From the NCBI GenBank assembly GCA_000824805.1, contig CCNA01000060.1, positions 281,537 through 345,536 on the forward strand: 64,000 nucleotides of DNA, read 5' to 3'. The stretch comes from Mesorhizobium sp. SOD10. Lineage in GTDB: Bacteria > Pseudomonadota > Alphaproteobacteria > Rhizobiales > Rhizobiaceae. Under the pieces are notes generated by a model that ran no database searches, was not told the DNA's origin, and saw nothing but the letters and a program-made list of their open reading frames with translations. The translations under genes and the position numbers were made by a program. Below, one piece after another: positions 46,515-58,138 of the stretch (positions are counted from its first letter, which is position 1; each line of letters starts with the position of its first letter).

Positions 46515-47948
46515 ATGTTCGGGTTTGATGCATTTCGGACGACCGGGGGGTGGCGTCTTCTCGGCGCGATCGCGCTGGCGGCGGCAATGCTTGGCGCCGC
46601 CGCGCCGGCAAGGGCCGGCAATGACGTCGTCTATGTCTCGGCGAACAGGAACGCCTCGATCAAAGTCGCCAAGGGCAAGCCGAAGACGATCATGACGAGC
46701 GCCGCCTTCTACCAGATCGTCATCGGCGATCCGGAGATCGCGAACGTCAATCCGCTGACCGACAAGTCCTTCTATGTGCTGGGCAACAATCTGGGGACCA
46801 CGGGCATCGCCCTGTTCGACCAGAACAAGCAGCTTGTCGGCACCATCGACATCGAGGTGACGCTGGATACCGACCAACTGGCCAGCACCATCCGCGCCAG
46901 CGTGCCCGACGCAAAGATCAAGGTCGGTTCGGCGAACGGCCGCGTCGTGCTGTCGGGCGAGGCCGACGATGCGGTCGCCGCCGAAAAGGCAAGTAAGATC
47001 GCGTCGCGCTTTTCCGGCAACGAGGAAGTCATCAACTCGGTCAACATCTCGTCCTCGCAGCAGGTGCAGCTCAATGTCCGCTTCGTCGAGATCAATCGCC
47101 AGGCCGGTCAGGACCTCGGCGCCAAATACGGGGCCAACTTTGCCTTCGGCGTCGGCGGTCGCGACGTCATCATCGACCCGGGCACCGTGCCGACCGCTGG
47201 CACCGGCGAGATCATCGGCCGGTTGCTCTCCAATGGGGTTTCGATCGACATCGCCATCAAGGCGCTGGAGGAGCGCGGATTGGCGCGGCGGCTGGCGGAG
47301 CCGAACCTGATTGCGCGTTCGGGCCAAACGGCGAGCTTCCTTGCCGGCGGCGAGTTCCCGATCCCGGTTTCCGAAGACAATGGCAAGATCAGCGTCACCT
47401 ACAAGAAGTACGGCGTCGGCCTGGATTTCACGCCGACGGTGCTGAAAGACGGGCTGGTGAGCCTCGATATCGCGCCGGAAGTGTCCTCGATCGACCCATC
47501 CGCTTCCATCCAGGTGAGCAACGGCATTTCCATTCCGGCCTTCATCGTACGCCGCGCCAGGACATCCGTCGACCTCAAGAACGGCCAGAGCTTCATGATC
47601 GCCGGTCTCCTGCAGTCGCAGAACGACATTACGACGTCGCGGGTGCCGGGGATCGGCAAGCTGCCGGTGCTCGGTCCGCTGTTCTCGTCGAAGTCCTATC
47701 AGCGGCGCGAGACCGATCTCGTGATCATCGTGACGCCTTACCTGGTCAAGCCGGTCGATCCGTCGAGGAAGATGGTCGAGCCGACCGACGGCACCCAGCC
47801 GGCAAGTCCCGCCGATTATTTCCTCAACAACACCGAGGAAGTGGACGCCTCGGCGCCGAAGCGCCCGGTGGCGCTGGCGGACGGCAGCGCCGCCCGCCCG
47901 GTGGCTGCCACCACGTCCGGCCACTTCCTCGATCTGCCGAAGGACTAA
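46515..47948 (+). CDS. cpaC: Tad/Flp pilus secretin CpaC (RcpA)
   Basis: 477 residues from ATG 46515, preceded by GGGGAACGGGGCAAG. A signal peptide (IALAAAMLGAAAPARA) is followed by the pilus-assembly BON-like domain (IVIGDPEIANVNPLTDKSFY) and the secretin domain (FVEINRQAGQDLGAKYG, KYGVGLDFTPTV, LVIIVTPYLVKPV). It forms the outer-membrane channel. The C-terminal 60 residues are low complexity. The gene is four bases before the short lipoprotein gene. Confidence 0.95.
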   Translation: MFGFDAFRTTGGWRLLGAIALAAAMLGAAAPARAGNDVVYVSANRNASIKVAKGKPKTIMTSAAFYQIVIGDPEIANVNPLTDKSFYVLGNNLGTTGIALFDQNKQLVGTIDIEVTLDTDQLASTIRASVPDAKIKVGSANGRVVLSGEADDAVAAEKASKIASRFSGNEEVINSVNISSSQQVQLNVRFVEINRQAGQDLGAKYGANFAFGVGGRDVIIDPGTVPTAGTGEIIGRLLSNGVSIDIAIKALEERGLARRLAEPNLIARSGQTASFLAGGEFPIPVSEDNGKISVTYKKYGVGLDFTPTVLKDGLVSLDIAPEVSSIDPSASIQVSNGISIPAFIVRRARTSVDLKNGQSFMIAGLLQSQNDITTSRVPGIGKLPVLGPLFSSKSYQRRETDLVIIVTPYLVKPVDPSRKMVEPTDGTQPASPADYFLNNTEEVDASAPKRPVALADGSAARPVAATTSGHFLDLPKD

Positions 47949-47952
47949 GGCC

Positions 47953-48228
47953 ATGCGCAGCGCCCTTTGGATTGCTCTGTTTCTGGCCGGGTTCGTGAGC
48001 GGCTGCACCAGCGACGACTATGTGCGCACCGAAGGCGTAACGCCGGGAGTCGGCAACGCGCAGGCGTCCAACACCGCCATGCAGATGGTCGACCCATGGA
48101 AATACGGCGTTCAGAACACCAGGCTTCTGGTGCCGGCCCAGCGTCCGGGTTCGGAGAGCGCCGCCGTCGGCGCGAAAGCCGGCTCCGGGTCGTCATCGAC
48201 CACATCATCATCGACCACATCGAATTGA
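47953..48228 (+). CDS. Short lipoprotein in the CpaD position of the tad cluster
   Basis: 91 residues. A lipoprotein signal ends FVSGC (Cys18). The mature part keeps a region resembling the start of CpaD-type proteins (SNTAMQMVDPWKYGVQNTRL) but stops at about a third of CpaD's usual length. The C-terminus is two copies of SSSTT from a 15-bp tandem repeat at 48190-48219. It may be a CpaD substitute acting as a secretin pilotin, or a remnant. Position between cpaC and cpaE supports the first (inference). Confidence 0.7.
   Translation: MRSALWIALFLAGFVSGCTSDDYVRTEGVTPGVGNAQASNTAMQMVDPWKYGVQNTRLLVPAQRPGSESAAVGAKAGSGSSSTTSSSTTSN
48190..48219 (+). repeat. Two tandem 15-bp units inside the short lipoprotein gene
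   Basis: TCGTCATCGACCACA and TCATCATCGACCACA differ at one base and encode SSSTT twice, ending three codons before the stop. Such an array could change copy number by slippage without a frameshift. Confidence 0.75.
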
Positions 48229-48241
48229 TGGGCTGACGCCG

Positions 48242-49456
48242 ATGGCATCTGGCACCAAGACAAAGAAGATCCTGCTCGTGTCGACGGACAGGACGTTTTT
48301 GCAGGACACGCGGACCGCTTTCGCGGCCTCCGAGATCATCGAGCTTCTGACGCTGGAAAGGAGCGTCAACGAGCTGCGCGGCGAAATCCTCGAAGCGGAC
48401 TACGGCACGGTCATCGTCGATATGGACGCGGCCAAGCTCGAGGAGATCGAGTCGCTGCAGCGGGTCATGCGGCGGCTGGAAGGCAGGGTTCCGGTGGTCG
48501 TTGTCACCCAGGAATTCAACGCGGCGGCGGTGCGCATCCTGGTGCAGCTCAAGGTCGCCGATTTCCTGGTCAAGCCGATCACCACGGCCGACCTCGTGCG
48601 TTCCGTCATCCGCGCGCTGCAAGGACCGGGCCGGGAAGAGAACACCGAATCGCACGTCTATACGTTCATGCCTGCCGCCGGCGGCGTCGGCACCACGACG
48701 CTTGCCCTGCAGACGGCCTTCCAGCTGCATCATTCGGTGACGCGCGGCGCCTCGACATGCGTCGTCGACCTCAATTTCCAGCAAGGCGCCTGCGCCGAAT
48801 ATCTCGACCTCGAACCGCGCTTCGATATCACGGAAATCGAGAACCAGCCGGAGCGGCTCGACCGGCAGCTGCTTGACGTGATGCTGTCCAAGCATGCCAG
48901 CGGGCTGTGCGTGCTTGCCGCTCCCACGCGCCCGTCGGACATGCGCTCGTTCAAAACCGATGTCGTGGTGCGCATGCTCGACCTCGTGGCGGCTTATTTC
49001 GACAATGTCGTCATCGACATGCCGCGCACCTGGTTTCCCTGGACCGAGACGGTGCTGCTCGGGTCGAACAAGCTCTATATCGTCGCCGAAATGACGGTGC
49101 CGTGCCTTCGCCATACGCAGCGTCTCATCCAGGCCGTCTATGAGACGGCCGGCAAGGAAGTGAAGCCCAATGTCATCGTCAACCGCTTCGAGCAGAAGAT
49201 GTTCGACAGCGGCATCAAGCAGGCCGACGTTCAGGAGATACTGGGCGAGCATTTCGTCGGCGGCATCTCCAACAATTACCGGCTGGTGCGCGAGGCGGTC
49301 GATCGCGGCGTGCCGCTGCACGCCATCGACCCCAACGCCAATGTCGTCAACGATCTGAAGAAGATCATCCTGCCGGAGGAGGCCGTCCAGACCACGGTCA
49401 AATCGAAGTCGCTGTTCGGCCTGGGCAAGGGCTTGCTGAAGAGGAAGGCAGGATGA
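48242..49456 (+). CDS. cpaE: Pilus assembly ATPase-like protein CpaE (TadZ)
   Basis: 404 residues. The N-terminal 120 residues are a receiver-like domain without the usual phospho-acceptor context (TVIVDMDAAKLEEI). A MinD/ParA-like domain follows, with the P-loop written PAAGGVGTTTLALQ; the Lys of the deviant Walker A (GKT) is replaced by Thr. CpaE/TadZ places the Tad machine at its cellular site. Its stop overlaps cpaF by four bases. Loss of the Lys suggests nucleotide binding without normal hydrolysis (inference). Confidence 0.92.
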   Translation: MASGTKTKKILLVSTDRTFLQDTRTAFAASEIIELLTLERSVNELRGEILEADYGTVIVDMDAAKLEEIESLQRVMRRLEGRVPVVVVTQEFNAAAVRILVQLKVADFLVKPITTADLVRSVIRALQGPGREENTESHVYTFMPAAGGVGTTTLALQTAFQLHHSVTRGASTCVVDLNFQQGACAEYLDLEPRFDITEIENQPERLDRQLLDVMLSKHASGLCVLAAPTRPSDMRSFKTDVVVRMLDLVAAYFDNVVIDMPRTWFPWTETVLLGSNKLYIVAEMTVPCLRHTQRLIQAVYETAGKEVKPNVIVNRFEQKMFDSGIKQADVQEILGEHFVGGISNNYRLVREAVDRGVPLHAIDPNANVVNDLKKIILPEEAVQTTVKSKSLFGLGKGLLKRKAG

Positions 49457-50874
49457 CCAGCCGCTTTTCCAACCTGCAGAGCCGCGACGTCCGTCCGCAG
49501 CGGGCGCCGGAACCCGCGCCCGTCACGCACAATGCGGTTATCATCCCGACGACCCGCAAGCCGGCGCCGCCGAGGCCTGAAGCCGCACCCGCAAAGAGCG
49601 CCAACAAGGTGCTGGACGCACGCGTGCGCATCCATCGCATGCTGCTCGAAGAGATCAACCTCGTGGCGCTGGAGCGGCTGCCCCGGGATGAAATGCGCCG
49701 GCAGGTGCATGAATTCGTCTCGGAAAAGACGCGCGAGGAGCGGATGGCGATCAACATCGCCGAGCTCGACTCGCTTGTCGACGACATCGTCGACGAAATG
49801 GTCGGCCTCGGCCCGCTGGAGCCGCTGCTCAAGGATCCCGAGATCAACGATATCTTGATCAACGGCCACCAGAACTGCTTCGTCGAAAGGCGCGGCAAGC
49901 TGCAGCAGGTCCATATCCCGTTCAAGGATGAGGCGCATCTGCTTCGAATCATTAACAAAATCGTCGCGGCGGTTGGCCGTCGCGTCGATGAATCACAGCC
50001 GATGGTCGATGCCCGCATGCTGGACGGTTCGCGCTTCAATGCGGCGATCCGCCCGGTCGGCGTCGACGGACCGCTCGTGTCGATCCGCAAGTTTTCCAAG
50101 AACAAGCTCGGTCTGCACAAGCTGGTCGAATTCGGCGCCATCACCCAGAACATGGCCGAGGTGCTGGCGGCGGCGGTGCATGCCCGCAAGACCACGATCA
50201 TCTCCGGCGGCACCGGCACCGGCAAGACGACGATGCTCAACGCCTTGTCGGCCTTCATTCCGGAAGACGAGCGCCTGATCACCATCGAGGACGCGGCCGA
50301 GCTGCAATTGCAGCAGCCGCATGTCGCGCGCATGGAAACGCGCCCCGCCAATATCGAGGGCCACGGCGAATTGAAGCAGCGCGACCTCGTCAAGAACGCG
50401 CTGCGCATGCGCCCCGACCGCGTCATCCTCGGCGAATGCCGCGGCGAGGAAGCCTTCGACATGCTGCAGGCGATGAACACCGGCCATGAAGGTTCGATGG
50501 CCACCATCCATGCCAACACACCGCGCGACGCCATCTCGCGCCTGGAACAGATGCTCGGCATGACCGGCATGCCGATGACGGTGCAGTCGATCCGCAGCCA
50601 GATCGCCAGCGCCATCGACATCATCGTCCAGCTGACGCGCCTTTCCGACGGCAAGCGCAAGGTGACCAGCGTCGCCGAAGTGACTGGCATGGAAGGCGAC
50701 GTCATCCAGATGCAGGAGATTTTCCGCTTCGTGCGCACCGGCATGGAAGCGGACGGAAAGATCCTCGGCCACTTCGAAGCCACCGGCATCCGCCCACGCT
50801 TCCTCGAGGACCTGCGCAACATGGGTATCGAATTCCCGGGCAAGTATTTCGAACCCGGCCGGCCGCAGGACTAG
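49453..50874 (+). CDS. cpaF: Tad secretion ATPase CpaF (TadA)
   Basis: 473 residues, type II/IV secretion ATPase of the TadA branch. Walker A is GGTGTGKTTMLNAL (about residues 252-265). The Asp box is LITIEDAAELQLQQP, Walker B is RVILGECRGEEAFDML and the His box is GHEGSMATIHANTP. It powers pilus assembly or secretion as a cytoplasmic hexamer. The N-terminal 60 residues are a Pro/Arg linker. Coupled to cpaE by overlap. Confidence 0.96.
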   Translation: MTSRFSNLQSRDVRPQRAPEPAPVTHNAVIIPTTRKPAPPRPEAAPAKSANKVLDARVRIHRMLLEEINLVALERLPRDEMRRQVHEFVSEKTREERMAINIAELDSLVDDIVDEMVGLGPLEPLLKDPEINDILINGHQNCFVERRGKLQQVHIPFKDEAHLLRIINKIVAAVGRRVDESQPMVDARMLDGSRFNAAIRPVGVDGPLVSIRKFSKNKLGLHKLVEFGAITQNMAEVLAAAVHARKTTIISGGTGTGKTTMLNALSAFIPEDERLITIEDAAELQLQQPHVARMETRPANIEGHGELKQRDLVKNALRMRPDRVILGECRGEEAFDMLQAMNTGHEGSMATIHANTPRDAISRLEQMLGMTGMPMTVQSIRSQIASAIDIIVQLTRLSDGKRKVTSVAEVTGMEGDVIQMQEIFRFVRTGMEADGKILGHFEATGIRPRFLEDLRNMGIEFPGKYFEPGRPQD

Positions 50875-50878
50875 GCCG

Positions 50879-51844
50879 GTGTTCGAGGGATTCAGCCCGG
50901 TCTACGTCGTTTACGCCGCGGCGGCGCTCACCGGCATCATGATCGCCGAGGGCCTTTATCTGCTCTATGCTGGGCGCAGCGACAAACGCACGGCCATCAA
51001 CCGCCGCATGAAGCTCGCGGAGAACAAGATCAGCCAGGAGCAGGTGCTGATCCAACTGCGCAAGGAGCGTGGGATCGATGGCGGCAGCTCCATATTTTCC
51101 CTCGACCGCTTCCATGCCCTGCGCACGCAGTCCGGCATGACCACGCCGCTGCCGAAGTTCCTGATGATCACGTCGGGGATCGCCTTGGCGCTGGCACTTT
51201 TAGGCATTTGGAAGGGCTTGCCGCCTTTGTTCGGCCTCATCCTGTTCGTCGTGCTGACGCCGGCGCTGCCGGTGATGGTCATGCGCTTCATGCGCAAGCG
51301 ACGGCACAAGCGGTTCGGCATGCAATTGCCCGAGGCGCTGGAGCTCATCACGCGCGGCCTGAAAGCCGGCCATCCAGTGCCGGTGGCGATTGCCATGGTG
51401 GCGCGCGAAATGGCCGATCCGATAGGCACCGAGTTCGGCGTCGTCGCCGACGAGGTGACCTACGGATCCGACCTGGTCTCGGCGCTGAACAATCTTTTCG
51501 ACCGGGTGGGCCATGAGGATCTGCCGCTGTTCGTCACGGCGGTGTCGATCCAGAGCAGTTCGGGCGGCAATCTGCGCGAGATCCTTGACGGACTGTCGGC
51601 GACGATCCGCGACCGCGGCAAGCTGCGCCGCAAGGTGCGCGCCATTTCGACGGAAGGGCGCATGTCGGCTTACATTCTGACCGCGGTGCCGGTGCTTCTG
51701 TTCACTGCCATCATGGTACTGATGCCGCAGTTCTACCAGGATGTCTGGGACGTGCCGAAGACCTGGTACATGCTGGGCGGCTCCATCATCTGGTTGCTGC
51801 TCGGCAACGCCATCATGTTCAAGATGTCGAATTTCAGGTTCTGA
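50879..51844 (+). CDS. tadB: Tad platform protein TadB
   Basis: 321 residues from GTG 50879, four bases after the cpaF stop. Type II secretion F domain: PEALELITRGLKAGHPVPVA, then SSSGGNLREILDGLSATIRDR, flanked by two membrane helices on each side. TadB and TadC form the inner-membrane platform on which the ATPase acts. The GTG start has a weak ribosome-binding site inside the end of cpaF, which fits coupling. Confidence 0.94.
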   Translation: MFEGFSPVYVVYAAAALTGIMIAEGLYLLYAGRSDKRTAINRRMKLAENKISQEQVLIQLRKERGIDGGSSIFSLDRFHALRTQSGMTTPLPKFLMITSGIALALALLGIWKGLPPLFGLILFVVLTPALPVMVMRFMRKRRHKRFGMQLPEALELITRGLKAGHPVPVAIAMVAREMADPIGTEFGVVADEVTYGSDLVSALNNLFDRVGHEDLPLFVTAVSIQSSSGGNLREILDGLSATIRDRGKLRRKVRAISTEGRMSAYILTAVPVLLFTAIMVLMPQFYQDVWDVPKTWYMLGGSIIWLLLGNAIMFKMSNFRF

Positions 51845-51845
51845 G

Positions 51846-52811
51846 ATGGAAGACGTCATCCGCTTCCTCGCCTCGCTCGCGCCGACCTCGCTGATGCCGG
51901 TCGCCGTGCTTTTGCTTGTGCTGGGCGGTGGCGCCGTCGCCTGGCCGCTGGTGCTTGCCAAGGGCGATCGCGGCGAGGTCAAGCGTCGGCTGAAGGTAGA
52001 GGTAGCGCAGCCGGCCGAGCAGGCCGATCCCGCGCCCAAGAGAAACGCCAGTGCCGTACGCGAGAAGGCGGTGAAACGGGCGCAGGAGTTCTATGCCAAG
52101 AGCGATCCGGAAAATGTCGCGCGGCTGCGCATGAAACTCATCCAGGCCGGCTATATGGAGCCGCGCGCCGTCGGCATGTTCTTCCTCATCCGTTTCCTCA
52201 CGTTGGTCGGGGCGGCGCTCGGCGCTTTCCTGATCAATCACTGGGCGGCCAGCGCCGAGTCGACCATGACCAGCCGCTGGACCTTCATCATCCTGTCGGC
52301 AGCAGGCGGCTATTTCCTGCCGGGCCTGGTGCTGACGCAGAAGGTTCGGGAGAAGATGCGCGAATACCGCAACGGCTTTCCCGATTTCATGGACCTGATG
52401 ATCGTCTGCTCCGATGCCGGCATGAGCATGGAGGCCGGCATCGAGCGGGTCTCCAAGGAGCTTGCCAGGACCTATCCGTCGCTCAGCCAGAACCTGATCC
52501 TGGTGTCGCTGGAATTGCGGGCCGGGCGCAGCCTCGACGACGCGCTGAAGGCGCTTGCCGACCGCCTCAGCCTTGACGAGGTGCGCTCCTTCGCCACGCT
52601 CTTGCAGCAGTCCAAGGAACTCGGCACCAGCCTGTCGGGTTCGCTGCGCGTCTTTTCCGATGAAATGCGGCACAAGCGCATGTCCATGGCCGAGGAGAAG
52701 GCGCATGCCCTGCCGGCCAAGATGTCGGTTCCGGTGACGGTCTGCATCCTCCCGGTGGTTCTGATGATCGCCATTATTCCGATTATCGTGAAGCTGACCG
52801 CGCACCACTGA
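51846..52811 (+). CDS. tadC: Tad platform protein TadC
   Basis: 321 residues from ATG 51846, one base after the tadB stop. Second type II secretion F-domain protein: FPDFMDLMIVCSDAGMSMEA and LLQQSKELGTSLSGSLRVFS are typical of TadC. Membrane helices lie near residues 15-35, 125-145, 160-180 and at the C-terminus. The TGA stop at 52809-52811 is fused to the left edge of repeat copy 2. Confidence 0.94.
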   Translation: MEDVIRFLASLAPTSLMPVAVLLLVLGGGAVAWPLVLAKGDRGEVKRRLKVEVAQPAEQADPAPKRNASAVREKAVKRAQEFYAKSDPENVARLRMKLIQAGYMEPRAVGMFFLIRFLTLVGAALGAFLINHWAASAESTMTSRWTFIILSAAGGYFLPGLVLTQKVREKMREYRNGFPDFMDLMIVCSDAGMSMEAGIERVSKELARTYPSLSQNLILVSLELRAGRSLDDALKALADRLSLDEVRSFATLLQQSKELGTSLSGSLRVFSDEMRHKRMSMAEEKAHALPAKMSVPVTVCILPVVLMIAIIPIIVKLTAHH

Positions 52812-52954
52812 GGTACGTTGAGATTCAGGTGAGGCCGGCCTGCGAATGGCGGCTTCCTGCGCTTCCGGTGCTCACGTACTTCAAGTACGCTCCGCTCCGG
52901 TTCTCGGAACCCGCCATTCTCGGCTCGGCCTGACCTGAATCTCAATGCACCTCA
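52809..52954. repeat. Intergenic palindromic repeat element, copy 2
   Basis: Same ~143-base element as at 25771. The left end TGAGGTACGTTGAGATTCAG mirrors the right end CTGAATCTCAATGCACCTCA with few differences, and the centre is CGTAC-TTCAA-GTACG. As in copy 1, the first three bases are the stop codon of the upstream gene. It separates tadC from tadD. Confidence 0.88.
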
Positions 52955-53099
52955 GCCACCTCGCGGTCGCTGGGCGCTGGTTAACGCATCCTTTGCAAGC
53001 AACCGAAATTTAGCTGCATTTCGGCACCGAAGCTTAATCGCTGTCCTGTATGGTTTTTCCTGAAGAACGACCCGGCAAATCGGGCGATGGGGCAGGGGC

Positions 53100-53573
53100 A
53101 TGCGTCAGAGACTTCCCAAGGCAGCGGCGGCGTTGGCAGCCGTCTTGATAATCACCGGCTGCACAACGAACAACAATGTCGACACGACCAAGACCACGGC
53201 GATCCAGCCGGTGGCGAAGGATGTCAGCGCCAACGACCTTGTCGAGGGCAAGGCGCAGTTCCGCGAGGCGAATTTCGGTCTTGCCGAACAGCATTTCCGC
53301 AAGGCGGTCGAACTCAAATCCGACAATGCCGAGGCCTGGATGGGGCTCGCCGCATCCTATGACGAGCTCGGCCGCTTCGACTTCGCCGACCGCGCTTACG
53401 CGCAGCTCTTGAAGGTCGCCGGGCGCAAGCCGCAGATCGTCAACAATATGGGCTATTCGCAGCTTCTGCGCGGCAACAAGAAAAAGGCGCGCGCGCTGCT
53501 GCTCGAAGCCAAGGCCGGCATGGCCGACCAGACCGTGGTCAATGCCAATCTTGCGCTGCTCGACAGGAGCTGA
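53100..53573 (+). CDS. tadD: TPR lipoprotein TadD
   Basis: 157 residues. The lipoprotein signal ends LIITGC (Cys21). At least two tetratricopeptide repeats follow (FGLAEQHFRKAVELKSDNAE and RFDFADRAYAQLLKVAGRK). TadD helps the Tad secretin to assemble. A ribosome-binding site (GGGGCAGGGG) lies just before ATG. It is split from tadC by 288 bases that contain the palindromic repeat, so it may have its own promoter. Confidence 0.9.
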   Translation: MRQRLPKAAAALAAVLIITGCTTNNNVDTTKTTAIQPVAKDVSANDLVEGKAQFREANFGLAEQHFRKAVELKSDNAEAWMGLAASYDELGRFDFADRAYAQLLKVAGRKPQIVNNMGYSQLLRGNKKKARALLLEAKAGMADQTVVNANLALLDRS

Positions 53574-53750
53574 TCCGCCTTCACGCCCGCCGCCTCCAAG
53601 GGACCGGCGCCGCCATTTCGCCCGGCATGTCGACGCTTTGTAAACCCTGTGCCGAGGTAGCGGCGGGCGCCGGCCGAAAACGGTTTGCGCAGGCCGCCGG
53701 CAATCTACATTGAGAAGCGACGAGACTCCCCGAGAGGCAGTTCTTCACCG

Positions 53751-54923
53751 ATGTTGGATTTCAGCTCGCTCCTGCTCGCGGCGGCGCTGTCGGGCGCATG
53801 CCTCAGCATCACCCTGTTTGCGATCTGGTTCACCGCGCCCCAGGCCCGTTTCATGCCCACGGTTGCTTGCGGCATACTCGTGCTGGTTGCCCATGTCGTC
53901 CTGTTCTGGCGCTACACCAAGGACGCCAGCCCCTGGCTTTGCCAGATCGTGCTTGCGCTGCTCAGCTTCGGCTTCCTCCTCATCTGCCTGTCGGCCATGC
54001 AGTATCTCGGCTTTCGCGCCTACCGCCGCGCCGTCCTGCCGACACTTGCGGCCATGGCCGTCTGCGCCGCTTTCACATATCTCGGTTTCGACGGTGTCGG
54101 CTTCCAGATCACCTACGCGGTAGTGACGGCGCTGCTCGCCGCGATCGGTGCGATGTTCTGGGTGAAGGGCGATCACGACCGGCGGATCCTGCTTGTCGTC
54201 TCGTTCCTGAGCGGCGCCTGCGGCGTGTCCTTCGCGCTGTGCGGCCTGACGCTGCTCGCCCATGGGCAATGGGCACTTGGCGCGGCGCCCGACAACTGGG
54301 CCGAGCGGCTGAACTCCGTCGTCGCGGTCGCCTGCATGACCGGCCTCGGCGCGCTCACGCTTTCGCTGCACCATCTGCAGGCGCAGATCGAGCTCAAGGC
54401 CGAGACGATGACCGATCCCTTGACCGGCCTGATGAACCGCAGGGCGCTGGGCGCGCTTTACGGCGACCGCAGCTTCGGTCCGTTCATGGCGATCGCGATG
54501 TTCGATCTCGACCATTTCAAGACGACCAACGACGTCTTCGGCCATCCCGTGGGCGACCAGGTGCTGTGCCGTTTCGCGGCGGTGATCAGGAAATACGGCA
54601 GGACCGGCGTCGACGCCTTCCGGTTGGGCGGCGAGGAATTCGCGCTCGTCATGTCGCGCGTAACTCCGGAAAAGGCGCATGACATGGCAAGCCGGATCGG
54701 CGTCGCTTTCGGCACCGAAATCGTTGCGACCCATCGCGGCCCGCTGCGCAGCAGCGTCAGCGGAGGCATGGGTTTCGGCGCCGCCGAGGGCCGGACACTA
54801 GACGAGGTGCTGGCCGAGGCCGATGCCGCGCTCTACGCGGCCAAGCGCGCCGGGCGCAACCGCGTCATCGCCCAGAGCAGAGCGGGCCAGCCCGAAGCCG
54901 GGCCGGCCCTGAAAACCGCCTGA
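53751..54923 (+). CDS. Membrane-bound diguanylate cyclase (GGDEF)
   Basis: 390 residues from ATG 53751. The first about 210 residues hold six or more membrane helices with no known sensor signature. The GGDEF domain starts near TMTDPLTGLMNRRALG; the active site is GGEEF (about residues 294-298), so it should make cyclic di-GMP. The inhibitory RxxD site is not conserved at the usual place (RTGVD, one residue out of register). It lies 177 bases downstream of tadD and could regulate adhesion. Confidence 0.92.
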   Translation: MLDFSSLLLAAALSGACLSITLFAIWFTAPQARFMPTVACGILVLVAHVVLFWRYTKDASPWLCQIVLALLSFGFLLICLSAMQYLGFRAYRRAVLPTLAAMAVCAAFTYLGFDGVGFQITYAVVTALLAAIGAMFWVKGDHDRRILLVVSFLSGACGVSFALCGLTLLAHGQWALGAAPDNWAERLNSVVAVACMTGLGALTLSLHHLQAQIELKAETMTDPLTGLMNRRALGALYGDRSFGPFMAIAMFDLDHFKTTNDVFGHPVGDQVLCRFAAVIRKYGRTGVDAFRLGGEEFALVMSRVTPEKAHDMASRIGVAFGTEIVATHRGPLRSSVSGGMGFGAAEGRTLDEVLAEADAALYAAKRAGRNRVIAQSRAGQPEAGPALKTA

Positions 54924-54938
54924 ACAGAACCTCGGCGG

Positions 54939-57746
<2,808 letters not shown>

Positions 57747-57763
57747 GTCTTTATGTCCTGATA

Positions 57764-58132
57764 TCAGCCGATATGGGCTTTGTAGGCGGCCTCATCCATG
57801 AGGCTGTCGAGCTGGCTTTCGTCGGAAAGCTTCATCTTCCAGAGCCAACCGTCACCGGTCGCGGCCGAATTGACCAGCGAGGGGTCTGCCGACAGCGAAG
57901 CGTTGGCCTCGGTGATCTCGCCGTCGACCGGCGCGTAGACGTCCGACGCCGCCTTGACGGATTCGACGACCACAGCCGTATCGCCCTTGGCGAGCTTGCG
58001 GCCGATCTCCGGCAGCTCGACGAAAACGAGGTCGCCGAGCTGTTCCTGCGCGTAGTCGGTGATACCGACTGTGGCGACGCCGCCGTCGACGCGGAGCCAT
58101 TCATGGTCTTCAGTGAAATAGGTCTTTGCCAT
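57764..58132 (-). CDS. gcvH: Glycine cleavage system H protein
   Basis: 122 residues. The lipoyl lysine is Lys60 in ESVKAASDVYAPVDGEI. It shuttles intermediates between the P, T and L proteins. Starts six bases after the gcvT stop. Family length and motif are normal. Confidence 0.97.
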   Translation of the reverse strand: MAKTYFTEDHEWLRVDGGVATVGITDYAQEQLGDLVFVELPEIGRKLAKGDTAVVVESVKAASDVYAPVDGEITEANASLSADPSLVNSAATGDGWLWKMKLSDESQLDSLMDEAAYKAHIG

Positions 58133-58138
58133 CTGAAA

